Below are positions 34,077 to 43,164 of a DNA stretch of 64,000 bases, piece by piece. The position numbers and the translations under genes are program-made. The notes below the pieces were generated by a model, which made no database searches, was not told the origin of the DNA, and saw nothing but the letters and a program-made list of their open reading frames with translations. The stretch is from contig JAWLCE010000003.1 in assembly GCA_041687335.1 (NCBI GenBank), positions 1 to 64,000 of the forward strand, written 5' to 3'. Source of the stretch: JAJFUE01 sp041687335 (GTDB lineage Bacteria; Sumerlaeota; Sumerlaeia; MVZB01). The first letter of the stretch is position 1. Every line of letters starts with the position of its first letter.

Positions 34077-36809
34077 CTAATTGCCTCCACCCGTATCGGG
34101 AGCGCCAGATTCTGTCGCATCGTTCAGGAGAATCAACATCTCCAGCATTTGCAGCCAGGGATTTTCCGGGAAGCCGTGCGAACCTTGCTCCTCGATAGGG
34201 TCAGGCATTCTGACGTTGGGCAGGCGGATGGTGCACCTGAGCCTCGTGTTTTCGGGGATCAGGCCGTGATTCACATGCAGCCGCCGCCGATACCAGGGCT
34301 CACCAAAAACCGTCGCAATCCCGGCGGGAATTTCAAATCCGTCACGGTTGCTGTCGATGGATGTCAGCTCCCATCGTTCGATCGTGCCGTCCTTCATTCT
34401 CAGCTCGAGCGCCCAGGATTCATCCCCCGAATAGTAGACGGTAATCGGCCGCCAGTGCTCGTCACCGTCAATGGTCCAGCTCAGACTGCTATCATGCACC
34501 TCCACCAGGTGGTTGATCGGCCGGTTTGCCGCATCGCGAACATCCAGCGCAACGGACTTGCGCTGGGGGAAGGGCACGACCCGCACAATGATCGGATCAT
34601 CGGCCGTGGTGCCCGGCGGTGCATCCAGATGAAGATATGCATCGATCAAGCGACCCCGGCTGGCCGAATGGAACTCGTGTTCGAGTGAGCTGACAAGGAC
34701 AGTATCCTCTTGCCGGAATTCCAGCTCAATCAGCCCGGTGATATCTGTCACTTTGACCCGCCCGCCCCTCTGGCTGATGCTCAGTTGAACTTCGGGGACC
34801 GGTTCCCCCGTACGCGCGTCGACCGCCTTGAGGTGCAGTGGATAGACCGGACGCGGATCGGGCGGATGAACCACGACTGGAACCTGCACCGTCAATCGAC
34901 CCGGCTGGTCGGCCAATGGCATGGTGTAAACCCCGCGCGCCACTTCGCGACCGTCCAAGATCCAAACCGGTTCACCCGCGACCTGATTACCAACGTATGG
35001 CTGGCTGCCAAGCTCGAGCGGAACCCCGCGCGGCACGATCACCCGGTGCAGGATCGGCTCACCGGCGGGCCATTCCGTCTGCGCCAGACTGACATATTCC
35101 CGCGGAGCACCGCCACCCCTGAGGATGATTTGTGGCCCCACCGATTCGTAAACCGGGGGACCGGCGGGCGGCGTTGGTGAGAACCGCCACGGACGCCCGG
35201 CCGCTTTGACCGCCAACTCGACCTTGACCTCGCAGCCAGTGAGGTTGGCCAGCGGTGCGTACGGGGGGGCCGGCCCGACCGGCACCAACTGCACATCGAC
35301 CTCGAGCGGAGGGGACAGGGTCACCACCGGCGCGGCCAGCTGCGCGGGGTCGTAGTCAATTTCTGTGTAAAGGCGCACGTAACCGCGATGACGATAATGG
35401 ACATGCAGTTGGCGGCCCTCCCGACGCTCGATCTCTGCCTGCGGCAGAAAGCCCTGCCACCGCCCAAGCGCATCGGTTCGGGTCGTGGGGATATGTGAAC
35501 TGAAGGCAACGACCTCAACATCCGCCACCGGTTCGCCCAGATGATTGAGGACCAGTCCATTCACCGCCACCCCCTCGAGGTCGAGCCGGAGACGAGTCAG
35601 GACGACCTCCTTCGTTTCGCCGTCGCCGACTTCGACCTGGGTCGTGACGTGGCCCAGTCCGTTGCCCTCGCGTATCTCGATGTTGTAGCGCCCGGGCGGC
35701 AGGGGTCGTGTCTCAAAACGCCCCTCGTCATTGGCGAAGACACCTCTGTCATCCGGTACCTTGAGAGAACCGAACTGGCCCCTTGGCAAATCGGGCTCTA
35801 CTTTAACTTCGCATTTGAGCGACAGGTCTCCCGCCGGCGGCTCAACCTCCACCCGCCCGATGATGCGGGCCGAGCGCGGCATCAGCGTGATATCAAAGAC
35901 CTGGCTCGGGTGTTGTTTGGGGTCGCGCACCAGAACCTCGGACCAGCCGATAGCATCGTCGGTGGTGACCATAAATCGCTGCCAGCCGGCACGCATCGTG
36001 TAAAGGCGCAACACTCCATCCTGTAAGACATCGGGGTTGTTGCGCATATTGCCGCTCGCGTTTCGCCGGGAGAAACTCAGATCGTACGTTTCGTTTAGCG
36101 GGCGCCCATCTTCATGCCGCATGCGCAAGCTGATCCAGGGGGGGAGCGTCAGTCGGATTGGCTCGAGGACAGCCGGGACAGTTTCCGCCAAACTGTCGAA
36201 GGTCGGCAGTTTCACCTCCCGCACGGTCTCGTCCGCTGGAAGGTCATTGGATAAAAGTTTCACTCGCAGATTGTAATCGACACCCGCCCAGACTGGGCCG
36301 AACAACAACACGCCATCGTCATCCAGGAACATGTGTTGTTCCCATGGATGCTTGCGACTGCTTATGGTAACTCTGCCGGGCAGCGGGTTATCGAATTGAT
36401 CCACCAGCCGGGCGGCCAGCCATACCAGGTCATCGCCCACGACATAATTGAACTCGTCCAGCTCGGGAGAAAAGGGTGCGCTGACGTGCAGCGGGATCTC
36501 GTCTGACTGGAGCATCAGGCGAAACGGTCGGTCAAACGGATCGTAAGAAACCAGATCAAGAACGAAGCGGCCTGCTTCATCGGTGGTGGTCACTGCCCGT
36601 GCCCGGGTCATGACCCTGAAATCGGGACGAAAGACAGGTGAGACCCGAGCCCCGGCCAGCGGTCGGCCGCCGGCGCTGACGCGGCCAGTGATGACCTTGG
36701 CATACGCCGGCGGTTCCCTCGGCGGAGGCTCGCGATGCTGCGCAAGGGCCGATGCCCAGCACAGATGCAGCCCAATGATGATGATCCCCAGAATGCCCGC
36801 ACGCGCCAT
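34077..36809 (-). CDS. Secreted carboxypeptidase-regulatory-like multidomain protein
   Basis: A 910-residue exported protein: signal peptide MARAGILGIIIIGLHLCWASALA, then a Pro-rich linker. Several carboxypeptidase-regulatory-like (CarboxypepD_reg) beta-sandwich repeats follow, each built round V.G.V....G.P...A.V, for example VITGRVSAGGRPLAGARVSPV, PLPPGRYNIEIREGNGL and VNGLVLNHLGEPVADVEVVAF. No enzyme motif is visible. Such proteins are often surface or periplasmic scaffolds. It resembles the extracytoplasmic tail of the M56 protein 10 kb upstream, so the two may share ancestry. Start ATG 36809 follows a purine-rich stretch. Confidence 0.8.
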   Translation of the reverse strand: MARAGILGIIIIGLHLCWASALAQHREPPPREPPAYAKVITGRVSAGGRPLAGARVSPVFRPDFRVMTRARAVTTTDEAGRFVLDLVSYDPFDRPFRLMLQSDEIPLHVSAPFSPELDEFNYVVGDDLVWLAARLVDQFDNPLPGRVTISSRKHPWEQHMFLDDDGVLLFGPVWAGVDYNLRVKLLSNDLPADETVREVKLPTFDSLAETVPAVLEPIRLTLPPWISLRMRHEDGRPLNETYDLSFSRRNASGNMRNNPDVLQDGVLRLYTMRAGWQRFMVTTDDAIGWSEVLVRDPKQHPSQVFDITLMPRSARIIGRVEVEPPAGDLSLKCEVKVEPDLPRGQFGSLKVPDDRGVFANDEGRFETRPLPPGRYNIEIREGNGLGHVTTQVEVGDGETKEVVLTRLRLDLEGVAVNGLVLNHLGEPVADVEVVAFSSHIPTTRTDALGRWQGFLPQAEIERREGRQLHVHYRHRGYVRLYTEIDYDPAQLAAPVVTLSPPLEVDVQLVPVGPAPPYAPLANLTGCEVKVELAVKAAGRPWRFSPTPPAGPPVYESVGPQIILRGGGAPREYVSLAQTEWPAGEPILHRVIVPRGVPLELGSQPYVGNQVAGEPVWILDGREVARGVYTMPLADQPGRLTVQVPVVVHPPDPRPVYPLHLKAVDARTGEPVPEVQLSISQRGGRVKVTDITGLIELEFRQEDTVLVSSLEHEFHSASRGRLIDAYLHLDAPPGTTADDPIIVRVVPFPQRKSVALDVRDAANRPINHLVEVHDSSLSWTIDGDEHWRPITVYYSGDESWALELRMKDGTIERWELTSIDSNRDGFEIPAGIATVFGEPWYRRRLHVNHGLIPENTRLRCTIRLPNVRMPDPIEEQGSHGFPENPWLQMLEMLILLNDATESGAPDTGGGN

Positions 36810-36929
36810 GACCCGCCCCCCGAAAAAATATCTAAGTTATCCGTAAATCCCTCCTTGTCGGAGATGCTCTACTTCGCGAACTGGAATGTCAAGAACCGGG
36901 TAACGCATGAACAGGTCAATCTTGAATAC

Positions 36930-36978
36930 GCCGGGTCCCATACCCCCTTAAGGGGTCGCGCGAAAGCGGGGGGCAGGT
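36930..36978 (-). repeat. Dispersed hairpin repeat, copy 2
   Basis: It contains the core GGGTCCCATACCCC and a stem CCCCTTAAGGGG, changed in sequence from copy 1 but still self-complementary. The following CGCGCGAAAGCG block matches copies 1 and 3 in layout. It lies 29 bases after the pnkp stop on the minus strand. Covariation of the stem suggests that the folded form matters. Confidence 0.55.
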
Positions 36979-37007
36979 GGCGCCTTTGGCTCGAGCCTGG
37001 CATTAAA

Positions 37008-39575
37008 CTATAGGCGCGGGTCGACGGGTTCGCTCTCCAGCGCGAGGACGGCGAAGACGCATTCGTGGACGCGGCGCAGCGGCTCGCCGGCGATGAAGCG
37101 CTCGAGCGACTCGATGCCGAGGGCGAACTCGCGCAGCGCCAGCGAGCGTTTGCGGCCCAAGCCGCGCTGGCGCAGCCGCTCCAGGTTCGCCGGCAGCGTA
37201 TATTCGGGGCCGTAGATGATGCGCAGGTATTCCGGGCCGCGACACTTGATCGCCGGTTGGACCAGACCGCGTCGCCCGCGCGCGATGAACGAGAGCGGCT
37301 TGACGACCATCCCCTCGCCGCCGCGGCCGGTCAGTTTCTCCCACCATGCGACGGCGTCGGCGACGGCCGCCTCGTCGGCCAGCTCGACGACCCGGTGCGC
37401 TGTCGTGAAGAGCAGCCCCTCATCGGCGCGGCAGAACTCGCCGAGGGTTTCCATGTGCCAGAGGTGGTCCTTGTCGGCGTGGACAACCCCCTCGCTCGCC
37501 AGCAGGTGGAAGGGCGCCAGGCGCAGGTCGTCGAGCGACTCGACCGGCCAGCAGTAGCGGCGCCAGGCGGCGTCGTAGAGGCCGGCGCAACGGGCGCGTT
37601 CGATCAAGCTCGTCTGCATCTCGCCCAGATCCAGCCCGCGAGCGGCGGCCGCCTCAACCGCCGCCCCTGCCGCCGCCGTCCCCATGCGCGCCGCCGCGCC
37701 GACCGGCGCATATTGCGTGCGCAGCAGGTCCTGCGCCTTGGCCGACCAAGGCATCAGCTCGCAATCGAGACAGAACCAGTCGCTCTCGTAGCGCTCCCAG
37801 CCGCCGGCGGTGCTGATCGCCGCTCGCACACGATCAAGCAGAGCCCGCTCGGTCGCATCATCATTGAAGAATCGCCGGCCAGTGCGTGTGTAGATCACCC
37901 CCGCAGTGCCATCGCGCACACCGAATCGCCGCGCCGCCGCCGCCTCGTCGCGCGCCAGCACCACCACCGCGCGCGAGCCCATGTGCTTTTCCTCGCAGAT
38001 GACCCGCTCCACCCCGCGCTGGCGAAAGTATGCGAAGGCCTCAGCGGGATGCTCGAGCAGACCCTCGCGCGCCGAGGTCTCCGTCGGCGCCATCGTCGGC
38101 GGCAGGTAGATCAGCCAGCGAGGATCGACGGCGAAACGGCTCATCACCTCGAGCGCGGCGGTCGCGTTCTCGGCGTTGATCGTGATCATTCCCTCCAGCC
38201 GCGTCGTGACCAGTCGCTTGCCGATGACGTCCTCGAGGTCGAGCAGGTCGTCGTGCTGTTGCTGCGGCGTCAGGCCGCTGGGGCGCACGGGCTCGAGCGG
38301 CCGCACCGGTTCGCACCAGACACACTGCGCCGGCACGCTGACCAGTTCCTTCTCGGGCCAGCGCAGCGCCGTCAGCCTGCCGCCGAAGACGCAGCCGGTG
38401 TCGATGTTGATCGTGCGGTTGAGCCAGTGCGCGTCGGGCACAGGCGTGTGGCCATAGACCACCGTCGCGGCACCGCGATACTCGGCCGCCCAGTTGACCC
38501 GCTCGGGCAGGCCGAACTCATCGACCTCGCCCGTGGTCTCGCCATAGAGGGCGAACTCGCGAACTCTGCCGGAGCCGCGCCCCTGCATCTCTTCCTTCAT
38601 GCCCGCATGCGCGACCACCAGCCGGCCGCCGTCGAGCACGTAGTGGCTCACGAGCGAGTCGATGTAGTCGGCGACGCGCGTGCGGAACTCGGTCGGCTCG
38701 GCGGCAAGTTGCTCAGCCGACTGCGCCATCCCATGCTTCAGCGGCACGTCGCGCCCGCGCAGCATCCGCATCAGCTTGATGTCGTGGTTGCCCGGCACGA
38801 CCAGCGCATGGCCCGCCTCGGCCATCGCCATCACGAGCCGCAGCACCTGCGGGATCTTTGGCCCGCGATCGACAAGGTCGCCAAGAAAGACGGCCCTGCG
38901 CCCCGGCGGCGGCGTCACCCGCACGCGCGGCTCCCCGTCATCGGTCGCATTTTCCTCGACGGCATACCCCAGCTCGCCCAGCAGCCCGGCCAGTTCGTCA
39001 TAGCAGCCGTGCACGTCACCGATGATATCGAACGGTCCTTGCTCCCCGCGCCGGTCGCACCAGAGCGGCTGGCGCTCGATCCGCGCCGCCTCGATCTCCT
39101 CGACCGACTCCAGATGATAAATGTGGCGGAAGCCTTCCTTCTTGAGATTGCGCCGGCCGCGTCGCAGCGAGCGGATATGAGACACAACCACATGCGGTCC
39201 AAAATTACGATCGGCCCGCTCGCGGTTGCGCTCCTGGCAAACCTTTTCGGGCAGGTCGAGCACGATCGCCACCGGCAGGCAGTGGAACCGGCGCGCCAGC
39301 TCGACGAATGGCTTTCGGTCCTCGGGCTTGACGTTGGTTGCGTCGACGACCGTCAGCCGCCCCGCCGCCAGCCGCTTCTCGGCAATATAGTTGAGCACAT
39401 CGAACGCCGGCCGCGTTGCTTCCATGTTGTTCTCGTCGTCGCTGACCAACGCGCGACAGTAGTCCGACGACAGGATCTCGGTCGGCAGGAAATGCCGCCG
39501 CGCAAAGGTCGACTTGCCCGACCCCGACGCGCCGATCAACACCACCAGCGAGAGATTGGGGATCGTCAGCTTCAT
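37008..39575 (-). CDS. pnkp: Bacterial polynucleotide kinase-phosphatase-ligase Pnkp
   Basis: An 855-residue three-domain RNA-repair enzyme. Kinase Walker A GASGSGKST (15-23). Metallophosphatase motifs GDVHG (186-190), GDLVDRG (232-238) and GNHD (262-265). Ligase adenylation lysine in KHMGSR (Lys530). Known Pnkp heals tRNA ends cut by ribotoxins: it phosphorylates the 5-prime end, removes the 3-prime phosphate, then seals with the help of Hen1. The length is close to characterised Pnkp. ATG 39575 (MKLTIPNLSL) is preferred to one ten codons earlier because the kinase strand starts here. It is downstream of hen1 and a GNAT gene on the same strand. Confidence 0.95.
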   Translation of the reverse strand: MKLTIPNLSLVVLIGASGSGKSTFARRHFLPTEILSSDYCRALVSDDENNMEATRPAFDVLNYIAEKRLAAGRLTVVDATNVKPEDRKPFVELARRFHCLPVAIVLDLPEKVCQERNRERADRNFGPHVVVSHIRSLRRGRRNLKKEGFRHIYHLESVEEIEAARIERQPLWCDRRGEQGPFDIIGDVHGCYDELAGLLGELGYAVEENATDDGEPRVRVTPPPGRRAVFLGDLVDRGPKIPQVLRLVMAMAEAGHALVVPGNHDIKLMRMLRGRDVPLKHGMAQSAEQLAAEPTEFRTRVADYIDSLVSHYVLDGGRLVVAHAGMKEEMQGRGSGRVREFALYGETTGEVDEFGLPERVNWAAEYRGAATVVYGHTPVPDAHWLNRTINIDTGCVFGGRLTALRWPEKELVSVPAQCVWCEPVRPLEPVRPSGLTPQQQHDDLLDLEDVIGKRLVTTRLEGMITINAENATAALEVMSRFAVDPRWLIYLPPTMAPTETSAREGLLEHPAEAFAYFRQRGVERVICEEKHMGSRAVVVLARDEAAAARRFGVRDGTAGVIYTRTGRRFFNDDATERALLDRVRAAISTAGGWERYESDWFCLDCELMPWSAKAQDLLRTQYAPVGAAARMGTAAAGAAVEAAAARGLDLGEMQTSLIERARCAGLYDAAWRRYCWPVESLDDLRLAPFHLLASEGVVHADKDHLWHMETLGEFCRADEGLLFTTAHRVVELADEAAVADAVAWWEKLTGRGGEGMVVKPLSFIARGRRGLVQPAIKCRGPEYLRIIYGPEYTLPANLERLRQRGLGRKRSLALREFALGIESLERFIAGEPLRRVHECVFAVLALESEPVDPRL

Positions 39576-39642
39576 GAGCGCGTGAACACCCCCATCACAG
39601 GTCAATCAACTCCGGCTTTGCCTCGGCCGCTTGCGGCAAGAT

Positions 39643-40200
39643 CATGTTCGGGTCAGGCGTCGTCACGGCTTCACGTTTCCGATCCGCTTGCGCATAAAAT
39701 ATCCCTGAATTCTATTTCCTGAGCTGAGCACCCGATCTTCGGGACCACAATTTTCACATCCCTGCCGCTCATAAAAGTCTTTTCCCGTGATCGTGGAATG
39801 GAATGTGAATTCGGTCAGGCCCCTTGCCTCAGCCTCTCGGATCACAGCGTTGAACAATGCTTTTCCGAATCCCTGTCCTACATAATTGGAGGCAACATAC
39901 AGCGCGCGAAGGTCATTCTCATCGGGATTAAATTTGCTGAAACCAACAATGGATCCATCGGCGATGGCAACCATCGTGATCATCATTCCATCCACGATCT
40001 GCTTCCGATTTCGATCGATATCCTCTTGTGTCACTGGGCCGGCCCATTCATCAATAACTGCCTTGGCGTAAAAAGATGCTGCGATTCTATGGATGGAATC
40101 TCGATGCACTGCAAGAATTGATTCCACATCCTCGACTCGCGCATGACGAATTTGAATGGTAGGCGGCATGCTCATGTTGGGATCAGGCGTCGTCACGGCT
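39643..40200. repeat. 28-bp direct repeats bracketing the GNAT gene
   Basis: Copies at 39643-39670 and 40173-40200 match at 26 of 28 positions, both ending GGCGTCGTCACGGCT on the plus strand. The repeat covers the last codons and stop of GNAT in one copy and of hen1 in the other. A whole gene lies between, so it looks like the duplicated edge of an insertion between hen1 and pnkp. Confidence 0.75.
39663..40196 (-). CDS. GNAT-family N-acetyltransferase between hen1 and pnkp
   Basis: A 177-residue GNAT protein. The acetyl-CoA loop is VGQGFGKALFNAVI, preceded by the strand LRALYVASNY and followed by KDFYERQGCE, the usual motif A/B layout. The GTG start overlaps the hen1 stop by four bases. An ATG at 40175 (MSMPPTIQIRHARV) is an alternative and fits the family N-terminus better. 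AT content is higher than in hen1 or pnkp, and the gene is bracketed by 28-bp direct repeats, so it was probably inserted. Its substrate is unknown. A link to RNA repair is only positional. Confidence 0.85.
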   Translation of the reverse strand: MTTPDPNMSMPPTIQIRHARVEDVESILAVHRDSIHRIAASFYAKAVIDEWAGPVTQEDIDRNRKQIVDGMMITMVAIADGSIVGFSKFNPDENDLRALYVASNYVGQGFGKALFNAVIREAEARGLTEFTFHSTITGKDFYERQGCENCGPEDRVLSSGNRIQGYFMRKRIGNVKP

Positions 40201-41599
40201 GGAACACCCCCATCTGCGTGGGCGGGCCGAGCTGCTCGTCGACCGGGCCGACCGGCTTAAACTCGACGCTGTAACCGAAGCGCCCGGCGACGGCACGGGC
40301 CCAAGCTTCAAACTCGGTGCGGGTCCATTCGAAACGGTGGTCGCGGTGGCGCAGTTGGCCGGCGGGCAAGTTCTCGAAGCGGGCGTTGTATTCGATGTTG
40401 GGCGTGGTCAGGATCACCCGCCCCGGCCGCGCGAACTCAAACACGACGCGCTCGAATGCCGCGAGCCGCGGCGGGTCGAGGTGCTCGATGACCTCGATGA
40501 TCGTTGCCACGTCGAAGCCCTCCAGCCGCCGGTCGCGATACATCAGCGAGCCGTGAATCAGCTCGATCTGCCGCCGCTTGGCCTCGGGCAGCCGCTCCAG
40601 CTTGAGCCGCTCCCCGGCCCGCTCGAGCGCCGCGACCGATACGTCCAGCCCGACGATCCGCTCGATCGTGCGCTCGCCAAGCAGTTGCCGCAGCAGTTGG
40701 CCCTCGCCGCAGCCAAGGTCAATCACGCTGGCGGCACCGGCGGCGCGCACCTCGTCTATCACCGCCGCCAGCCGCTGCTCATTGAGCGCGATCGTCCGCT
40801 CGACCGCCTGCTCCTCCTGCTCGCGCTCGCTTTCGGCCTCGTCGGCGTCGGCTTCCTCTTCGCTGGTCAGCCGTGCCAGCGCCTCGTTGATGAGCCGCCG
40901 CTGGCGCTTGAGGTAGCGGCTGACGATCGCCTCGCGCATCGGGTGGGTCGTCAGCCAGCCCTCGCCGTGGCGCAGCAGCTTCTCGATCTCATCGCGGCTG
41001 ACCCAGTAGTGCTTGTCGTTGTCAAGCACCGGGATGAGCACGTAAAGGTGCGAGAGCAGCGCCCGCAGCGGCAGCCGCCCGCGCAGCGTCAACGCCAGGT
41101 AGGGATGGCGGTCCCACTCGGCCAACCCGGCGGCACTCGCGCCATCCGGCTCCGCCTCGATCACGACCTCATAACCGAGCGGCTCGAACAGCCGGCGCAG
41201 GAAGTCCTCGCCGCCGCGCGCGGGCAGCACCGGCAGGCGCGCCTCGAGCGGCAGCGGGGCATCGACCAACTCCGGCCGCTCGCGGCTGTGGCCGTTGAGC
41301 GCCGACCCGAGCACCCGCGAGAGCGCGGCGCTCATCAGCGAGCTGGCGACGTAGGGGCGGTCGTTGACGTATTGCGCCAGTGAAAAGCCCTCCCCCGCCG
41401 GCCTGCGCCCGCGCACCAGCCCGACCGGGTCAACCTCGAGCAGCAGCGCCGCCGTGCAGCGCTCCTCGCTTGCCTCCGGGTAGAACACATCCGCCCGCCC
41501 AAACGCCAGCTCGACCGCCTGCACCCGCGCCGGGTTCTTGTGCAGCAGGTAACCCAGATCCGTCGCCGGCCGGTGGGTGGTGGTGATCGTCAGCAGCAT
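40193..41599 (-). CDS. hen1: Bacterial Hen1 RNA 3-prime terminal 2-prime-O-methyltransferase
   Basis: A 468-residue protein. The N-terminal domain, starting MLLTITTTHRPATDLGYLLHK, is the Hen1 domain that activates Pnkp ligase. The C-terminal methyltransferase has the SAM site DLGCGEG (294-300). The metal-binding set is Glu369, Glu372 and His373 in IIEVIEHLD, with His418 or His421 further on. Hen1 methylates the 2-prime-OH of the cut RNA 3-prime end, so that the repaired tRNA resists re-cutting. A longer frame exists upstream, but the family N-terminus fixes ATG 41599. It is first of the operon hen1-GNAT-pnkp. Confidence 0.95.
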   Translation of the reverse strand: MLLTITTTHRPATDLGYLLHKNPARVQAVELAFGRADVFYPEASEERCTAALLLEVDPVGLVRGRRPAGEGFSLAQYVNDRPYVASSLMSAALSRVLGSALNGHSRERPELVDAPLPLEARLPVLPARGGEDFLRRLFEPLGYEVVIEAEPDGASAAGLAEWDRHPYLALTLRGRLPLRALLSHLYVLIPVLDNDKHYWVSRDEIEKLLRHGEGWLTTHPMREAIVSRYLKRQRRLINEALARLTSEEEADADEAESEREQEEQAVERTIALNEQRLAAVIDEVRAAGAASVIDLGCGEGQLLRQLLGERTIERIVGLDVSVAALERAGERLKLERLPEAKRRQIELIHGSLMYRDRRLEGFDVATIIEVIEHLDPPRLAAFERVVFEFARPGRVILTTPNIEYNARFENLPAGQLRHRDHRFEWTRTEFEAWARAVAGRFGYSVEFKPVGPVDEQLGPPTQMGVFQP

Positions 41600-41970
41600 G
41601 CGGCCTGAGCACATCCTCCCGCAGACAGTCCAAAACAAAGAACGAATCATACTGGCCAGTCCCGGTCACATCAAGACCCATCAGGCTGACCGCGCGCGCG
41701 AGAAATCATAGAAGCGGATAGGGTCCCATGCCACCCCCCAGGGGGTCGCGCGAATAGAGGGGGGTGGGGGGTATCAGTTGGCGGGCGCGGCGGAGCGGGA
41801 CTTGCCGGGAGGAAGGCTGGAGAGGCCCGAGTCAATTTCCCAGCAAAGTGAGAATATTATAATGTGCAGAGATAATGCAATTTGGGGAGCCGGTTGCCAG
41901 CCCCCCTCCAGGCTTGGCGCGGTTTTTGCTTTCCTAGCATGCAATGCTGTTTTGGCTGCAGTTAAGTAGC
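41600..41970. other. 371-bp intergenic region between tRNA-Leu and hen1
   Basis: It must contain the hen1 promoter. A TATAAT on the minus strand (41856-41861) and an overlapping one on the plus strand (41858-41863) are the only good -10 candidates, but neither has a -35 at the right spacing. Hairpin-repeat copy 3 covers 41690-41775. The block 41890-41940 has no recognisable features. Confidence 0.45.
41690..41775 (-). repeat. Dispersed hairpin repeat, copy 3
   Basis: It matches copy 1 over the outer block (CGCGCGAGAAATCATAG, then GCGGATAGGGTCCCAT) with a few changes. The stem ACCCCC...GGGGGT is kept although the loop differs, followed by a G-rich arm. It lies ~90 bases before hen1 and ~195 bases after tRNA-Leu on the minus strand, so it is not always directly at a stop codon. 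Confidence 0.6.
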
Positions 41971-42055
41971 TGGTGCCGGGGACGGGACTTGAACCCGTAC
42001 GCCTTGCGGCGGGGGATTTTAAGTCCCCTGCGTCTGCCGATTCCGCCACCCCGGC
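41971..42055 (-). tRNA. tRNA-Leu (anticodon UAA) with encoded CCA
   Basis: An 85-base tRNA gene on the minus strand. The acceptor 5-prime arm GCCGGGG pairs with CCCCGGC, followed by A and an encoded CCA (41971-41973). The anticodon arm GGGGA-CUUAAAA-UCCCC gives UAA, reading leucine codon UUA. The variable arm GCCGCAAGGCG is long, as expected for Leu. The T-arm is ACGGG-TTCAAGT-CCCGT. It precedes hen1 on the same strand. Confidence 0.95.
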
Positions 42056-42156
42056 CATCGAGCATGGGAGCCGAACCGGCCTCCATCGCTCCATCTTTCA
42101 TCCCTCACGCCCCTCGGCGCAAGGGGTTGTATTCACCCGCTACTTGCCATGGTCGA

Positions 42157-42882
42157 CTAATTGACGATCGTGCCGATCGGCTCGCCCATGACCGCGCGCA
42201 TCACGTTGCCCGGGCGATCCAGGTTGAACACCAGAATCGGCAGATTGTTGTCGCGACACAGCGAGACCGCTGAGGTATCCATTACCCGCAGGTTGCGCGA
42301 GACCACGTCCTGAAACGACAGCCGCTCGTAAAGCTCGGCCGCCGGGTCTTTTTTGGGGTCGGCCGAGTAAACCCCATCGACGTTGGTGGCCTTCATCAGC
42401 ACTTCGGCCCCAATCTCGTTGGCGCGCAAGGCAGCGGCGGTGTCGGTGGTGAAGAAAGGATTGCCGGTGCCGCAGGCGAAGATGACCACGCGCCCCTTTT
42501 CGAGATGACGTACGGCGCGCCGCCGGATGTAAGGCTCGGCGACTTCACGCATCTCGATCGCTGAAAGCACGCGGGTCTCGACTCCATTGCGCTCCAGGTG
42601 ACCCTGCATCGTCAGGCAGTTGATCATCGTCGCGACCATGCCGATATAGTCGGCGGCGGCGCGGTTCATGTCCTTGACCTCGGCCCCGCGCACGATATTT
42701 CCAGCGCCGACCACGATGCCGATTTCAACCCCAAGGGCATGCAATTCGCGGATCTCACCAGCCAGACGGTCCATGATGGCCGGTTCGATGCCGAATTGGG
42801 AATCCCCCCGCAGGTATTCACCGCTGATCTTGAGCAGAATGCGGCGGTAGCGGGGCTTGGCGGAGCGGTCGGGGCTGTCCAT
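42157..42882 (-). CDS. pyrH: Uridylate kinase PyrH
   Basis: A 241-residue UMP kinase. RILLKISGEYL and VVGAGNIVRG (with VGAGN) are the phosphate-binding loops, and TDTAAALRANEI the UMP-facing segment. DGVYSADPKK is the GTP/ATP-side motif of bacterial PyrH. It makes UDP from UMP in pyrimidine synthesis as a homohexamer. ATG 42882 is used (GGAGG with four bases spacing) over a longer frame. Neighbours such as tsf, rpsB or frr are not present, so this gene is separated from the usual translation cluster. Confidence 0.95.
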   Translation of the reverse strand: MDSPDRSAKPRYRRILLKISGEYLRGDSQFGIEPAIMDRLAGEIRELHALGVEIGIVVGAGNIVRGAEVKDMNRAAADYIGMVATMINCLTMQGHLERNGVETRVLSAIEMREVAEPYIRRRAVRHLEKGRVVIFACGTGNPFFTTDTAAALRANEIGAEVLMKATNVDGVYSADPKKDPAAELYERLSFQDVVSRNLRVMDTSAVSLCRDNNLPILVFNLDRPGNVMRAVMGEPIGTIVN

Positions 42883-43164
42883 GGGTCCTCCGAGGAGTAT
42901 AAAATTCCAAGCAAGCAATCATCTTAACGACTCGGCGGGGTTAAGCAATCAAAAACCGGCATGATGGTGGCCACGTGGCCACGTCCATGCGGATTTTCTG
43001 GGGATGAGGGGGCGGACTTGCGTTAATTCGGAGTAAACCCAAGTACTGCAACCTTGAGCGGCCATCTTCAGCATCCAGATAAGGGTTGACATGATTTTAA
43101 ATATCATCAATTCTTCTATCATTATAGTCCGGCGCGAAGGTCTTGGCCGGTGGGAGATCAACCG

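Noticed and set aside
37065..39722. Long plus-strand frame across pnkp (885 codons)
   Set aside because: It is antisense to the complete pnkp gene, is rich in Arg, His, Gln and Ala, and has no motif. High GC makes such shadow frames common here.
41856..41863. Promoter at overlapping TATAAT boxes upstream of hen1
   Set aside because: Neither strand has a -35 box at 16-18 bases. Reported only as a weak candidate in the intergenic entry.
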